DNA from: JAVVEZ01 sp032250895
Lineage (GTDB): Bacteria > Pseudomonadota > Gammaproteobacteria > Pseudomonadales > Pseudohongiellaceae
Reading direction: 5' to 3'
Length of the DNA stretch: 27,589 bases
Assembly (NCBI GenBank): GCA_032250895.1
Contig: JAVVEZ010000046.1
Location: forward strand, 1-27,589
The notes under the pieces were generated by a model that searched no databases, was not told where the DNA came from, and saw only the letters and a program-made list of their open reading frames with translations. Positions 1-8,469 of this stretch are shown in pieces (the first letter of the stretch is position 1; every line of letters begins with the position of its first letter). Made by a program: the position numbers and the translations under genes.

Positions 1-66
1 TGGACCAATGTGGGGAAGTCGCAGGCCGATTGGCTTCTACGGCGCAGACTCCTAGGAGTCTGCGCC
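1..66. repeat. Right end of a CTAG-bounded hairpin element (MITE-like), cut by the window edge
   Basis: Bases 1-53 match 26860-26912 with a single difference (position 34), so this is the right-hand end of the same element. Its terminal CTAG is at 52-55. The end lies inside a perfect 26-bp palindrome at 41-66, with arms GGCGCAGACTCCT and AGGAGTCTGCGCC, so a second inverted copy of the tip follows directly. The rest of the element lies to the left of the window. Confidence 0.8.
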
Positions 67-73
67 CCAAGGA

Positions 74-128
74 AGCTCTGAGAAAAAATCCATCCCTGAA
101 CGTTTCAAGCCGATTTGCGGTGCGTGTC
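74..128. repeat. Diverged copy of a dispersed hairpin repeat
   Basis: This stretch (GAAAAAATCCATCCCTGAAC, then TTTCAAGCCGATTTGCGGTG and CGTGTCC) aligns along its length with 10336-10383, where the same block forms a perfect 12-bp stem. Here the stem is degraded but the tail (CAAGCCGATTTGCGGT) is well kept. It sits in the non-coding 137 bases downstream of the peptidase gene. No function can be assigned; a decayed terminator-like or REP-like repeat is the best guess. Confidence 0.5.
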
Positions 129-137
129 CACTGTTGT

Positions 138-695
138 TTATTTGTTTTTCTCTGCCGCCGGCGAATACATCCAGTGCCAGGGCTCATACAGCACGCCAAA
201 ACGGTTGTTGCGGGGAAACGAAAGACTGAATCCGAAGCTTTGGGCATTGGCGCTCAACCAGCGATATGCCGGACTGTTCTCAAAATCGTCGCTTAAATGC
301 GCAAAGCCCTGGCAGCCGATATCCAGTGCCCTGCCGCTATGGTGTTCACTGAAGCCCGGCGCCGCGTTCACCTTCAAAATGTCCTCCAGCACCTGCCCTG
401 CCGCCAGCTTCCTGATGAAAATGGCCTTCTGGTATTCGACGCTTCGATAAGCCGAGACTACCAGCAATTCTATGCCCGCCACCAGCGCGGCCGCCTTCAT
501 TCTCTGCCAGGCCCGGCAAGTCCCTGCCTCCAGTTGAGGCTGACGGCCGAAGACGTCCATCTCGATATTCACCAGGCTCCCTGCTTCGGGCTGAATGGCC
601 AGGCCACACTGCCGCCGGTAGGTTTCCGGAATGCCAAGCTCCCGGTGGATGCCTTCAATCCTGATGTGATAATCATCGCGAGCGCAGGATGTCAT
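138..695 (-). CDS. M15 family metallopeptidase (D-alanyl-D-alanine carboxypeptidase / VanY-like)
   Basis: A 185-residue zinc peptidase of the LAS/M15B type, which trims the D-Ala-D-Ala end of peptidoglycan stem peptides. The visible signature is complete: SAYRS at 81-85, the SxHxxGxAxD zinc motif at 116-125 (H118 and D125 as zinc ligands) and EPWHW at 171-175 (E171 as likely base, H174 as third ligand). I place the start at the internal ATG at 695, which has GAGGT six bases upstream. An upstream in-frame ATG at 737 would add 14 residues with no recognisable content. No signal peptide or membrane segment is seen, so export is unclear. It is transcribed away from the fabY-like gene with about 200 bases between them. 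Family assignment is firm; the in vivo substrate is inferred. Confidence 0.85.
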   Translation of the reverse strand: MTSCARDDYHIRIEGIHRELGIPETYRRQCGLAIQPEAGSLVNIEMDVFGRQPQLEAGTCRAWQRMKAAALVAGIELLVVSAYRSVEYQKAIFIRKLAAGQVLEDILKVNAAPGFSEHHSGRALDIGCQGFAHLSDDFENSPAYRWLSANAQSFGFSLSFPRNNRFGVLYEPWHWMYSPAAEKNK

Positions 696-899
696 CTGAA
701 CCTCATTGCTGCAATTCCCCTGATCATGAGCGCCCATGCTATAGACCTGGCGAAGTCATGCGCAAGGGCCGGGCCGACCTGGCATCATTGTTATATTTTT
801 TGGCTAGAATACTAAAAAGCATCCCGGGGTTTTCCTTTATCATTCAATACCATCATTCCCCCTTTATCTTAACAATCTTTATTGGCAGCAGGTGCGCAC

Positions 900-2828
900 G
901 TGTCTCATTTACCCGTGATCGTTGGGATGGGCGGAATCAATTCCGGCGGCCGCAGCTCCTCACATCACAATTACCGCCGTCTGGTCATAGACCGGCTCTC
1001 CACGGCAGATGCCGACGCCACCCTGAGCAATCTCGCCGTCCTGATGGGGCTCCTGCGTTACAAGGCTTCGGGTTGGCAGGATGCTCAAGGCAACGCGGTT
1101 GAACTCAAGTCCTTCCTCGCCTCGCAGCGCCAGCGAATACTCGAAGGCACTCTGATTCGCAAACTGGAAACAGGCTTGTTTGATTATGAGGCCCTGCGTT
1201 GCCATATCAATACCTGCCTGAACCCGGACGAGGACGCACCCTTCAGTTTTATCATGCCTGCGCGTGACCTGCCTGCACACATCCCCGCGAACTGGGTAGT
1301 CACTGATGTGACCGGCAATGGCCGGCTGGCCCGGATCAAGGTGGCCGGCCCCTTCCATGTCCTGCTGGAAGACCAGCGGCGCAGCGAGGTTCAGTGCGCC
1401 GGCCAGTTGCCAAGAGGTTTTGACCCACAGGCCATCTATCCGTCCCGCAATCATCCCAGAGGCCTGCAGATGACGGTCTTCGGCGCCTCGGACGCGCTGG
1501 ATTCCCTGGGCCTGGACTGGGAACTGATCCGGCACACAGTCCGGCCCGACCAGATCTCGGTCTATGCCGGCAGCAGCATGAGTCAGCTGGACTACAACGG
1601 CAACGGCGGCATGCTGCAGGCCCGTCTGTTGGGCAAGAGGGTCACGTCCAAGCAACTGCCCCTGGGTTTTGCGGAAATGCCGGCCGACTTCATCAACGCC
1701 TATCTTCTGGGTAATGTTGGCGCTACCGGCACCAGTCTTGGCGCCTGCGCCACCTTTCACTACAACCTGAATCAGGCTATCCAGGATATCAGAAGCGGCA
1801 GTAGCCGGGTGGTCATCGTGGGCGGCAGCGAGGCCCCCCTGCTACCGGAAATCATCGAGGGCTACACCACCATGGGGGCCCTGGCGGATGACATCAAACT
1901 ACTGGCCCTGGATGCTCACAAACAACTCACGATACCGGATTATCGCCGGGCCTGCCGGCCCTTCGGCGAGAATGCCGGTTTTACGCTGGGAGAATCTGCA
2001 CAATTCGTCGTGCTCTTCGATGATGAGCTGGCCCTGGAACTGGGCGCCAATATTCTGGGAGCCGTCAACGATGTTTTCATCAATGCCGATGGTTACAAGA
2101 AATCCATTTCCAGTCCCGGCATAGGCAACTACATTACAATGGCCAAGGCCACCGCCGCAACCCGTTCAGTCATCGGAGAGCAGCGACTCAGGCACCATAC
2201 CTTCGTGCAGGCACACGGCACCGGGACACCGCAGAACCGGGTCACGGAATCTGCCATCTTCAGTCGTGTCGCCCAGCAGTTTGGCATTGAGAACTGGCCT
2301 GTGACAGCCGTCAAGGCCTATCTTGGTCATTCCCTGTGCGCTTCCGGCGCCGACCAGTTGGCCGCCAGCCTGGGCATCTGGAAATATGGCATCATCCCCG
2401 GGATTACGACCACCGAGGCCATTGCCGACGATGTCTGCCAGGCGCATCTGGCTTTTCTGCTGGCCCATCGCGATGTTCACTGCGAAGACATTGATGCCAT
2501 TCTGCTGAATGCCAAAGGTTTTGGCGGCAACAACGCCACGGCCTCGATACTGGCGCCCCACGTCACGACCAGAATGCTGAGTCATAAACACGGCCAGCAG
2601 GCGCTGAAGAACTATCTTGCCATCAATGAAAAAGTCCAGCAGGCAGCGCAGGACTATGATGAGCGCAGTTGCCGGGAACTGGTGGCACCCACCTACCGCT
2701 TCGACCACGATGTCCGTCACGACGACGATCTCGAGTTCAGCGCTACGGCACTCAAGATCAGAGGCTATGGCTCCGCCATCGACCTGAATCTGACCAGCAA
2801 CTATCCGGACATGGATGCTCGGGGATAA
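900..2828 (+). CDS. fabY: FabY-type beta-ketoacyl-ACP synthase
   Basis: A thiolase-fold condensing enzyme of about 642 residues, much longer than FabB/FabF (about 410) and matching the FabY class shown in Pseudomonas aeruginosa to start fatty-acid synthesis in place of FabH by condensing an acetyl group with malonyl-ACP. With a GTG start at 900 the catalytic triad is C283 (in GACATF), H439 (in QAHGTGTP) and H477 (in YLGHS). The N-terminus reads SHLPVIVGMGGINSGGRSS, an arrangement I recall from FabY proteins. GTG 900 has AGGTG a few bases upstream; a TTG at 882 would add six residues. The extra N-terminal and C-terminal segments outside the synthase core are typical of the class. The gene is monocistronic as far as can be seen. 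The synthase fold is certain; the FabY subclass rests on length and recalled similarity. Confidence 0.85.
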   Translation: MSHLPVIVGMGGINSGGRSSSHHNYRRLVIDRLSTADADATLSNLAVLMGLLRYKASGWQDAQGNAVELKSFLASQRQRILEGTLIRKLETGLFDYEALRCHINTCLNPDEDAPFSFIMPARDLPAHIPANWVVTDVTGNGRLARIKVAGPFHVLLEDQRRSEVQCAGQLPRGFDPQAIYPSRNHPRGLQMTVFGASDALDSLGLDWELIRHTVRPDQISVYAGSSMSQLDYNGNGGMLQARLLGKRVTSKQLPLGFAEMPADFINAYLLGNVGATGTSLGACATFHYNLNQAIQDIRSGSSRVVIVGGSEAPLLPEIIEGYTTMGALADDIKLLALDAHKQLTIPDYRRACRPFGENAGFTLGESAQFVVLFDDELALELGANILGAVNDVFINADGYKKSISSPGIGNYITMAKATAATRSVIGEQRLRHHTFVQAHGTGTPQNRVTESAIFSRVAQQFGIENWPVTAVKAYLGHSLCASGADQLAASLGIWKYGIIPGITTTEAIADDVCQAHLAFLLAHRDVHCEDIDAILLNAKGFGGNNATASILAPHVTTRMLSHKHGQQALKNYLAINEKVQQAAQDYDERSCRELVAPTYRFDHDVRHDDDLEFSATALKIRGYGSAIDLNLTSNYPDMDARG

Positions 2829-2844
2829 GACGCTTGCGCGCAGG

Positions 2845-2872
2845 TTTTCAGCTCTCAAAAAAGCGCTATACT
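2845..2872 (+). promoter_or_regulatory. Possible sigma-70 promoter for the alcohol dehydrogenase gene
   Basis: TTTTCA (2845-2850), a 16-base spacer and TATACT (2867-2872) lie about 85 bases before the ATG of the dehydrogenase gene. The -10 box is good and the -35 box weak, so this is tentative. Confidence 0.3.
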
Positions 2873-2957
2873 GGCGGCCGGATGCGGCAGGGGGCCGCTC
2901 TCATCTGTCACCACGGCAGAAAACGGCGACACAGCGAACAGGCAGGGGATCCCAACC

Positions 2958-5096
2958 ATGACGTATGGCTATCTGAGCACTCTCATTCTGGCAGGCATGC
3001 TATTGTCTGCATGCGGCGGCAACGACACTCCGGCACCAGCCACTGCCGATCTCGACACATCGACAAGGCCATCAGCGTCAGCAGCGGCCGTCTCCAGTGA
3101 GCGTCTGCTCAACGCTGCCGATGAACCCGGCCAGTGGCTGACTCATGGCGGCAGCTATTACGAACAGCGTTTCAGTCAACTGGCCCAGATCAACCAGGAT
3201 ACGGTGAACCAACTCGGCCTGGCCTGGTTTGCCGACCTGAACACCAACCGGGGCCAGGAGTCCACGCCCCTGATGGTGGATGGCGTGCTCTACGTCACTG
3301 AAGCCTGGAGCAAGGTCAACGCCTACGATGCCCGCAATGGCAAGCTGCTGTGGCACTATGATCCGAAAGTGCCGGGTGAAAAAGGCGCCTGGGGCTGCTG
3401 CGACGTGGTCAACCGCGGCGTCGCCGCGTGGAATGGCAAAATCTACGTGGGCGCCTATGACGGCCGCCTGATTGCACTGGATGCCGCCACCGGCCAGGAA
3501 GTCTGGAGCAAGGTGACCGTGGACCAGAGCAAGTACTACACGCTCACCGGCGCCCCCCGGGTGGTCAATGGCAAGGTCTTCATCGGCAATGCCGGGGCTG
3601 AATACGTGACCCGGGGCTATATGTCCGCCTACGATGCGGAAAACGGTGACCTGATCTGGCGTTTTTACACCGTCCCCGGCAATCCCGAGCTGGGTTTCGA
3701 AAACGAGGCCATGCGCAGGGCCGCCTCGACCTGGTCCGGTCAATGGTGGGAACTCGGTGGCGGCGGCAGCACCTGGGATGCCATCACCTATGATCCCGTC
3801 ACCAATCTGCTGCTGTTCGGGGTGGGCAATGGCTCGCCCTGGAATGCCGCCATGCGCAGCCCGGAAGGTGGCGACAACCTGTTCACCGTCTCCATCGTGG
3901 CGGTGGACGCCGATACCGGTGAGTATGCCTGGCACTTTCAGGAAATCCCCTGGGAAGAATGGGATTATGACGCCGTACAGCAGATTACCCTGGCCGACAT
4001 CGAGTTCGAGGGTGAAACCCGGCACGTGGCCATGCAGGCCACCAAGAGTGGCTATTACTACATGCTCGATGCCATTAGCGGGAAATTGCTGGTCGCAGAA
4101 AACTTCGTGCCGGTGAACTGGACCTCGGGCTATGACATGGCAAGCGGTCGTCCGCTCATCAACGAGGCGGCGCAATATACCAAGGCCAACGGCGAATACC
4201 GCATCGCCCAGCCCGGCCCCGTGGGCGCTCATTCCTGGCATCCCCAGTCCTACAACCCGGATACCGGCCTGCTCTATATTCCTGCCCGCGAAAGCAGCAT
4301 TGCCTATGCCCAGGCCGATCAGGTGGCGGTGGGCAACTTCAGCCTTGGCGTCAACTACTTCGGCGGCGACGAGGCCTATGATGATCCCGACAATACCATC
4401 GAGCGCGGCGGCGCCACCAAGCTGATCGCCTGGGACCCCATCAGGGGCGAGGAAGTCTGGAGCGTGTCCCGCGACAGCGGCAATGCCTCGGGCATTCTCA
4501 GCACCGCAGGGGGACTGGTGTTCCAGGGCAATCCCGTCACCGAGGAACTGGTGGCCTATGACGCCGGGACCGGCGAGCAACTCTGGTCCCACGACATCGG
4601 TGCCAGCGTATCGGCCGGCGCCATATCCTATGAACTCGATGGCGAACAGTATATCGCCCAGGTGGTTGGTGGTGGCGGCCGCGGCGGCTACTATGCCCCC
4701 ACCTACGCCCGGGTGCTGGTATTCAAGGCAGGCGGCAACGCACAATTGCCGCCCAGGGAAGAATTCAGCCAGCGCCCCATTGCACCACCCGAGCAGACAG
4801 CCGCGCCGGAAGTGGTGACGGCAGGCGCCGAAATCTATGGCAGCGCCTGTGCCATGTGCCATGGCGCCGGCGGCAACAATCGCGGCATGTTTCCCGATCT
4901 GCGCAGAACGCCTCTGTTGCACAGCGCAGAAGGCTTCAGAGCAGTGGTTCTGGAGGGTGTGCTGGCGGATCGCGGCATGACTTCATTCGCCACCAAGCTG
5001 GATCAGAGCGACGTGGAGGCCGTGCGCGCCTATATGATTTCCCAGGCGCATGCGGCCCTGAATGCTCCCGTCGGCGGCGCTGCACCCGGACAGTAA
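2958..5096 (+). CDS. PQQ-dependent quinohaemoprotein alcohol dehydrogenase, lipoprotein
   Basis: A 712-residue periplasmic enzyme that oxidises alcohols to aldehydes using pyrroloquinoline quinone and passes electrons to its own haem. An N-terminal lipoprotein signal ends in LSAC with the lipidated cysteine at 19. An eight-bladed propeller follows, with adjacent cysteines C147-C148 (the disulfide ring over PQQ), the WDYD motif at 335-338 holding the catalytic aspartate, and several tryptophan docking motifs such as TGQEVWS and TGEQLWS. The C-terminal cytochrome c domain has CAMCH at 631-635 and a later RGMTSF methionine as likely sixth ligand. This is the standard type II layout. No pqq biosynthesis genes are present here, so PQQ must come from elsewhere in the genome or from outside. 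AGGGG lies about nine bases before the ATG. The substrate is not predictable from sequence. The gene ends just before a strong terminator. Confidence 0.93.
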   Translation: MTYGYLSTLILAGMLLSACGGNDTPAPATADLDTSTRPSASAAAVSSERLLNAADEPGQWLTHGGSYYEQRFSQLAQINQDTVNQLGLAWFADLNTNRGQESTPLMVDGVLYVTEAWSKVNAYDARNGKLLWHYDPKVPGEKGAWGCCDVVNRGVAAWNGKIYVGAYDGRLIALDAATGQEVWSKVTVDQSKYYTLTGAPRVVNGKVFIGNAGAEYVTRGYMSAYDAENGDLIWRFYTVPGNPELGFENEAMRRAASTWSGQWWELGGGGSTWDAITYDPVTNLLLFGVGNGSPWNAAMRSPEGGDNLFTVSIVAVDADTGEYAWHFQEIPWEEWDYDAVQQITLADIEFEGETRHVAMQATKSGYYYMLDAISGKLLVAENFVPVNWTSGYDMASGRPLINEAAQYTKANGEYRIAQPGPVGAHSWHPQSYNPDTGLLYIPARESSIAYAQADQVAVGNFSLGVNYFGGDEAYDDPDNTIERGGATKLIAWDPIRGEEVWSVSRDSGNASGILSTAGGLVFQGNPVTEELVAYDAGTGEQLWSHDIGASVSAGAISYELDGEQYIAQVVGGGGRGGYYAPTYARVLVFKAGGNAQLPPREEFSQRPIAPPEQTAAPEVVTAGAEIYGSACAMCHGAGGNNRGMFPDLRRTPLLHSAEGFRAVVLEGVLADRGMTSFATKLDQSDVEAVRAYMISQAHAALNAPVGGAAPGQ

Positions 5097-5106
5097 GCTG
5101 GCCAAG

Positions 5107-5155
5107 GGTGTCAGAGTCAGTCCACCGTGCTGCAAGCTGACGCTGACACCTTTTT
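5107..5155 (+). terminator. Rho-independent terminator after the alcohol dehydrogenase gene
   Basis: Arms GGTGTCAGAGTCAG (5107-5120) and CTGACGCTGACACC (5137-5150) pair with one mismatch around a 16-base loop, followed by five T. It starts 10 bases after the stop codon. The opposite strand lacks a matching T tract, so it should act mainly on + transcripts. Confidence 0.85.
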
Positions 5156-5583
5156 CATTTAATGGGAATCTGCGTGTTTTTGATCTTGTGCTGCGTATCC
5201 TTGGGTATCGTCACACTCAGCACACCATTGTCGAAAGCAGCCGCCACGGCTTTTTCATTCACGCCGCTACCCAGGCTGAAACTTCTTGAATACTTGCCAT
5301 AGCGCCGCTCCTGACGAATCACCCGGCCCTTCTCCTTCTTTTCGGCCTCCTGCTTGTATTCCGCCGCAATGGTGAGCACGTTGTTGTCCAGGGTAATCTT
5401 GATATCGTCCTTCTTGATGCCGGGGAAGTCGGCCTTCACGACGAAATTATCGTCGTTTTCAGTAATGTCCACCGCCAGTCTGCCGGTATTCACCTTGTTT
5501 TCCGGCAGCAAGCGGAAACTCGGGAAAGCCTCGTCAAAAAAAGATTCCACATCGAACAGTGAATTTCTGGGAATCAGGTTCAT
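5155..5583 (-). CDS. Small heat-shock protein, Hsp20/alpha-crystallin family
   Basis: A 142-residue ATP-independent holdase that binds unfolding cytoplasmic proteins and hands them to DnaK/ClpB. The alpha-crystallin domain spans about residues 33-133 and carries the diagnostic GVLSVTIPK near its end. The C-terminal tail has the I-x-I docking motif (QIPIK). The N-terminal arm (IPRNSLFDVESFFDEAF) is of the usual type. AAGGAGG lies nine bases before the ATG. About 200 bases separate it from the divergent EamA gene. A 7-bp hairpin (TCTTGAT/ATCAAGA near 5653) lies upstream, but I could not find a convincing sigma-32 promoter or RNA thermometer. The gene converges on the dehydrogenase gene and ends at the terminator's T tract. 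Confidence 0.93.
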   Translation of the reverse strand: MNLIPRNSLFDVESFFDEAFPSFRLLPENKVNTGRLAVDITENDDNFVVKADFPGIKKDDIKITLDNNVLTIAAEYKQEAEKKEKGRVIRQERRYGKYSRSFSLGSGVNEKAVAAAFDNGVLSVTIPKDTQHKIKNTQIPIK

Positions 5584-5782
5584 GGTCTATCCTCCTTACA
5601 AATAAAGAACAAGTCATATCCACAGGAAAAGTATCTCTCTGCAAGGACTGCCTCTTGATGATCAGGATCAAGAAAAACCAGTGCGGCTGTTTGTTCTTAT
5701 CCCAGGGTAAAAAAGCATGGCGTCACCTTTTCCCCGGGAATTACAATGCCCGTTTGGCTTCCCTGTTCCGTAGCGCTACCCG

Positions 5783-6682
5783 ATGACGACACTCAAAGGC
5801 CCTGATCAGGCCAGATTGCTGCTGGCTTTTTTCCTGATTTATTTCATCTGGGGCTCCACCTACCTGGCGATTCGTTACGCCATCGAGACCCTGCCCCCCT
5901 TCCTGATGGCCGGCACCCGCTTTCTGCTGGCGGGCACCGCACTCTATGTTTTCATGCGTTTGCGGGGAACGCCCGCGCCAGCCTTTCGGCAATGGCTGCA
6001 ACTGGCCGTGGTCGGTACTTTCCTCTTTCTGGGCGGAAACGGCCTGGTGGTCTGGGCGGAGCAATATGTGAACTCGGGTCTGGCCGCCCTGCTGGTGTCC
6101 ACCCTGCCCTTATGGCTGATCACGCTGGACTGGCTGTGGGCCGGGGGGCCGGCCCCGACGCTGAAGGCCCTGAGTGGAATCGCGCTCGGCATCATCGGCA
6201 TGGTGGTGCTGGTCGATCCGGCCCGGCTGGTGGACAGCACCGTGGATGTCACCGGCGCGCTGGTCGTCATTCTGGCGTCTTTTTGCTGGGCAATCGGTTC
6301 CATTTATTCAAAAAAATTCAAGCACCCGGCGTCCATTTTCATGTCGGCTGCCTGCCAGATGACCGGCGGCGGCCTGTCTCTGCTGCTGGTGTCCCTGTCG
6401 TTGAACGAGAGCGCGGGCTTCAGTCTTTCCCAGGTGAGCCTGAATTCGTTTGCCGCTTTTTCCTACCTGGTCGTTTTCGGCTCCATGATCGCCATCTCCG
6501 CCTATGTCTGGCTGCTGCAGAATGCCTCCGCAACCAGTGTGTCGACCTATGCCTTCGTGAACCCCACCGTTGCCATCCTGCTCGGCTGGCTGCTCGCCGA
6601 TGAGCAGATCAATGCCCACATCCTGGCGGGCGCTGTCATTATTTTGCTGGGCGTGATTCTGGTGATCCGGTCGAAAAGGTGA
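5783..6682 (+). CDS. EamA/DMT superfamily transporter (YedA-like exporter)
   Basis: A 299-residue inner-membrane protein with about ten hydrophobic segments arranged as two EamA repeats, roughly residues 10-140 and 155-295. The first helix (FFLIYFIWGSTYLAIRYAI) is the classic opening of this family, and the conserved glutamate-containing block near the end (LLGWLLADEQI) is present. Members export amino acids, metabolites or drugs; the substrate cannot be told from sequence. The closing basic tail (RSKR) fits an inside C-terminus. It lies 54 bases before the S1/S4 protein and could share its transcript. The ATG at 5783 has no strong ribosome site. Confidence 0.88.
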   Translation: MTTLKGPDQARLLLAFFLIYFIWGSTYLAIRYAIETLPPFLMAGTRFLLAGTALYVFMRLRGTPAPAFRQWLQLAVVGTFLFLGGNGLVVWAEQYVNSGLAALLVSTLPLWLITLDWLWAGGPAPTLKALSGIALGIIGMVVLVDPARLVDSTVDVTGALVVILASFCWAIGSIYSKKFKHPASIFMSAACQMTGGGLSLLLVSLSLNESAGFSLSQVSLNSFAAFSYLVVFGSMIAISAYVWLLQNASATSVSTYAFVNPTVAILLGWLLADEQINAHILAGAVIILLGVILVIRSKR

Positions 6683-6736
6683 AGTCATCCAGAAGTCTGT
6701 ACAATGTCCGCCTGAACACACCGTTGACTGGAAACC

Positions 6737-8008
6737 ATGATCACTCCCGGCCATTATTATAAATTACCTGTCATCCGGGCCACTGCGAAGGGATTCCAGC
6801 TGGATGCCGGCACGCTGGGCGACGTCCTGTTACCCGGAAAGGAGGCCCCGGCGGGACTGAGGGTGGGAGACGCCCCTGAGGTCTTTCTCTACCTGGATTC
6901 GGCAGATCAGCCGCTTGCCACGACGGCCAAACCCAGGGCCTGCGTGGGCGAGTTTGCCTTCCTGAAGGTGGTTGCCACCTCCCGCCTGGGAGCCTTTCTG
7001 GACTGGGGACTGCCCAAGGATGTGCTGGTGCCTTTTGCTGAACAACACCGGCCCATGGAGCCGGGACATTCCTATCTGGTGTATCTGTACCTGGACAGGA
7101 TAGACGGCCGTATCACGGCTTCTTCGAAAATCGACAAGTTTCTGGATGATGACAAGCCACACACCTTCAAGGCGCAGCAGGCCGTGGATCTGATCATCGC
7201 CAACAGCACGGACCTCGGCTACAAGGCCATCATCGATCAGAGTCACTGGGGGGTTCTGCACAACAGCGATGTGCCCCGGCGTTTGAGTTTCGGGCAGAGT
7301 ATCAAAGGCTTCATCAAGCGGGTCCGGCCGGATGGAAAAATTGATTTAAGCCTGCAGGCTACCCGCGAAATCCGCAACCAGCATTGCAACAGGATCGAAC
7401 ATTACCTGAAGGAAAATGGCGCCTATGCGCCGGTCCATGACAAGTCAGACCCGACACTGATCGATCAATTATTCGACATGAGCAAGGCAGCGTTCAAAAA
7501 AGCCATCGGCACCCTGTACAAGGAAAAAATCATCATTATTGAAGAAGACGGTATTCGTTTGCTTGCAGCAGACAGCTCTCCCATTCGGGTCGTGGACGTG
7601 ACAACAGAACCCCTCGAGCTTTACAAAATCCTGAAATTCGAAGGCCTCGTCGACAGTGGCGGAGCAGCCAAGGCAGCCATCGCTGACGCTCTGGTGCAGG
7701 TCAATGGCCGGGTGGAAACCCAAAAACGGAAAAAAATAGTTTCTGGCGACATCATCGAGTTCGAGGGGCAGAAGATACAGATCCAACGAGTATCCACTAT
7801 CCCGGCCGCACCGCTCCCTGCCGCTGCGGCCGGCCCTGCGCCCCAGCCGGCAGGGGCATCCGCGCCAAAAAGTTCGCGCAGGGCCGGCATCGCTGTCACC
7901 AGCAGGGCCAGGACCAGACCCGAACCCGCATCCAGACCCACCACGGGGCCCTGGTCCGGCAGTGGCAATAAAAAATCGGCAGGCCGGAGAAAATTTCATG
8001 ACAAATAA
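6737..8008 (+). CDS. CvfB-like S1 RNA-binding protein fused to a YbcJ-like S4 domain
   Basis: A 423-residue protein with an uncommon domain series. Residues 1-275 match the CvfB/YitL pattern: an N-terminal S1-like barrel (about 5-60), a clear S1 domain (about 64-135, GEFAFLKVVATSRLGAFLDW), a third S1 (about 145-212) and a winged helix (about 215-275). Residues 290-352 then form an S4 domain very like stand-alone YbcJ (ELYKILKFEGLVDSGGAAK, then VNGRVETQKRKKIVSGD). A Pro/Ala-rich, basic tail of about 70 residues follows. CvfB proteins bind RNA and affect virulence-factor and growth gene expression; S4 domains bind structured RNA. I infer a cytoplasmic RNA- or ribosome-associated role. The reading frame is open throughout, so this is a real fusion. 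Its end overlaps the next start by 11 bases. Confidence 0.85.
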   Translation: MITPGHYYKLPVIRATAKGFQLDAGTLGDVLLPGKEAPAGLRVGDAPEVFLYLDSADQPLATTAKPRACVGEFAFLKVVATSRLGAFLDWGLPKDVLVPFAEQHRPMEPGHSYLVYLYLDRIDGRITASSKIDKFLDDDKPHTFKAQQAVDLIIANSTDLGYKAIIDQSHWGVLHNSDVPRRLSFGQSIKGFIKRVRPDGKIDLSLQATREIRNQHCNRIEHYLKENGAYAPVHDKSDPTLIDQLFDMSKAAFKKAIGTLYKEKIIIIEEDGIRLLAADSSPIRVVDVTTEPLELYKILKFEGLVDSGGAAKAAIADALVQVNGRVETQKRKKIVSGDIIEFEGQKIQIQRVSTIPAAPLPAAAAGPAPQPAGASAPKSSRRAGIAVTSRARTRPEPASRPTTGPWSGSGNKKSAGRRKFHDK

Positions 8009-8462
8009 CGATTGCCTGCGTCGAATCCGCTACATCCTGAATTTTGAGGATGCCCGAATGCTGGCTGTGTTTGCCCAGGCCGACCATCCGGTCAGCCGTG
8101 AGCAGTTGAGCGACTGGTTGAAAAAAGACGATGATCCGGCCTTTCAGACCTGTCCTGATGACACCTTTGCTCTTTTCCTGAATGGCTTGATCAATGATCA
8201 GCGTGGAAAAAAAGATGGTCCCCAACCCGAGCCCGAAAAACGCCTGAACAACAACATCATTTTCATGAAACTGAAAATTGCGCTGAATCTGAAAGCGGAA
8301 GCCATCCTCGGGCTACTGGCCCTTGCCGATATGCACATCAGCAAACACGAACTCAGCGCCTTCTTTCGCCGGCCGGACCACAGGCATTACCGCGAATGCA
8401 AGGATCAGGTGCTGCGCAATTTCCTGAAGGGATTGCAAATGCAGTATCGCGGGCAGGATTGA
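7998..8462 (+). CDS. yehS: DUF1456 family protein (YehS-like)
   Basis: A 154-residue protein built from two similar halves, residues about 3-70 (NDCLRRIRYILN...) and 80-150 (NNIIFMKLKIALNL...), the tandem layout of the DUF1456 family typified by E. coli YehS. The biochemical role is unknown. It is predicted soluble and cytoplasmic, with no signal or membrane segment. I chose ATG 7998 because GGAGA lies eight bases upstream and the family normally starts with M-x-N-(N/D). The frame is open 36 bases further upstream but that part looks like read-through of the previous gene's tail. It overlaps the S1/S4 gene by 11 bases, so translational coupling is likely. Confidence 0.85.
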   Translation: MTNNDCLRRIRYILNFEDARMLAVFAQADHPVSREQLSDWLKKDDDPAFQTCPDDTFALFLNGLINDQRGKKDGPQPEPEKRLNNNIIFMKLKIALNLKAEAILGLLALADMHISKHELSAFFRRPDHRHYRECKDQVLRNFLKGLQMQYRGQD

Positions 8463-8469
8463 CAGACTC

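Noticed and set aside
960..1760. A 266-codon open frame antisense to fabY
   Set aside because: It lies wholly inside fabY, carries no recognisable motif and has no ribosome site.
3078..4922. A 614-codon open frame antisense to the alcohol dehydrogenase gene
   Set aside because: It is the mirror of a strongly coding, GC-rich gene, has no domain or sensible start region, and its composition (Gly/Ala/His/Ile-rich) is typical of an antisense shadow.
5600..5760. Heat-shock promoter or RNA thermometer before the small heat-shock gene
   Set aside because: No acceptable sigma-32 boxes and no hairpin that sequesters the AAGGAGG site were found by eye.
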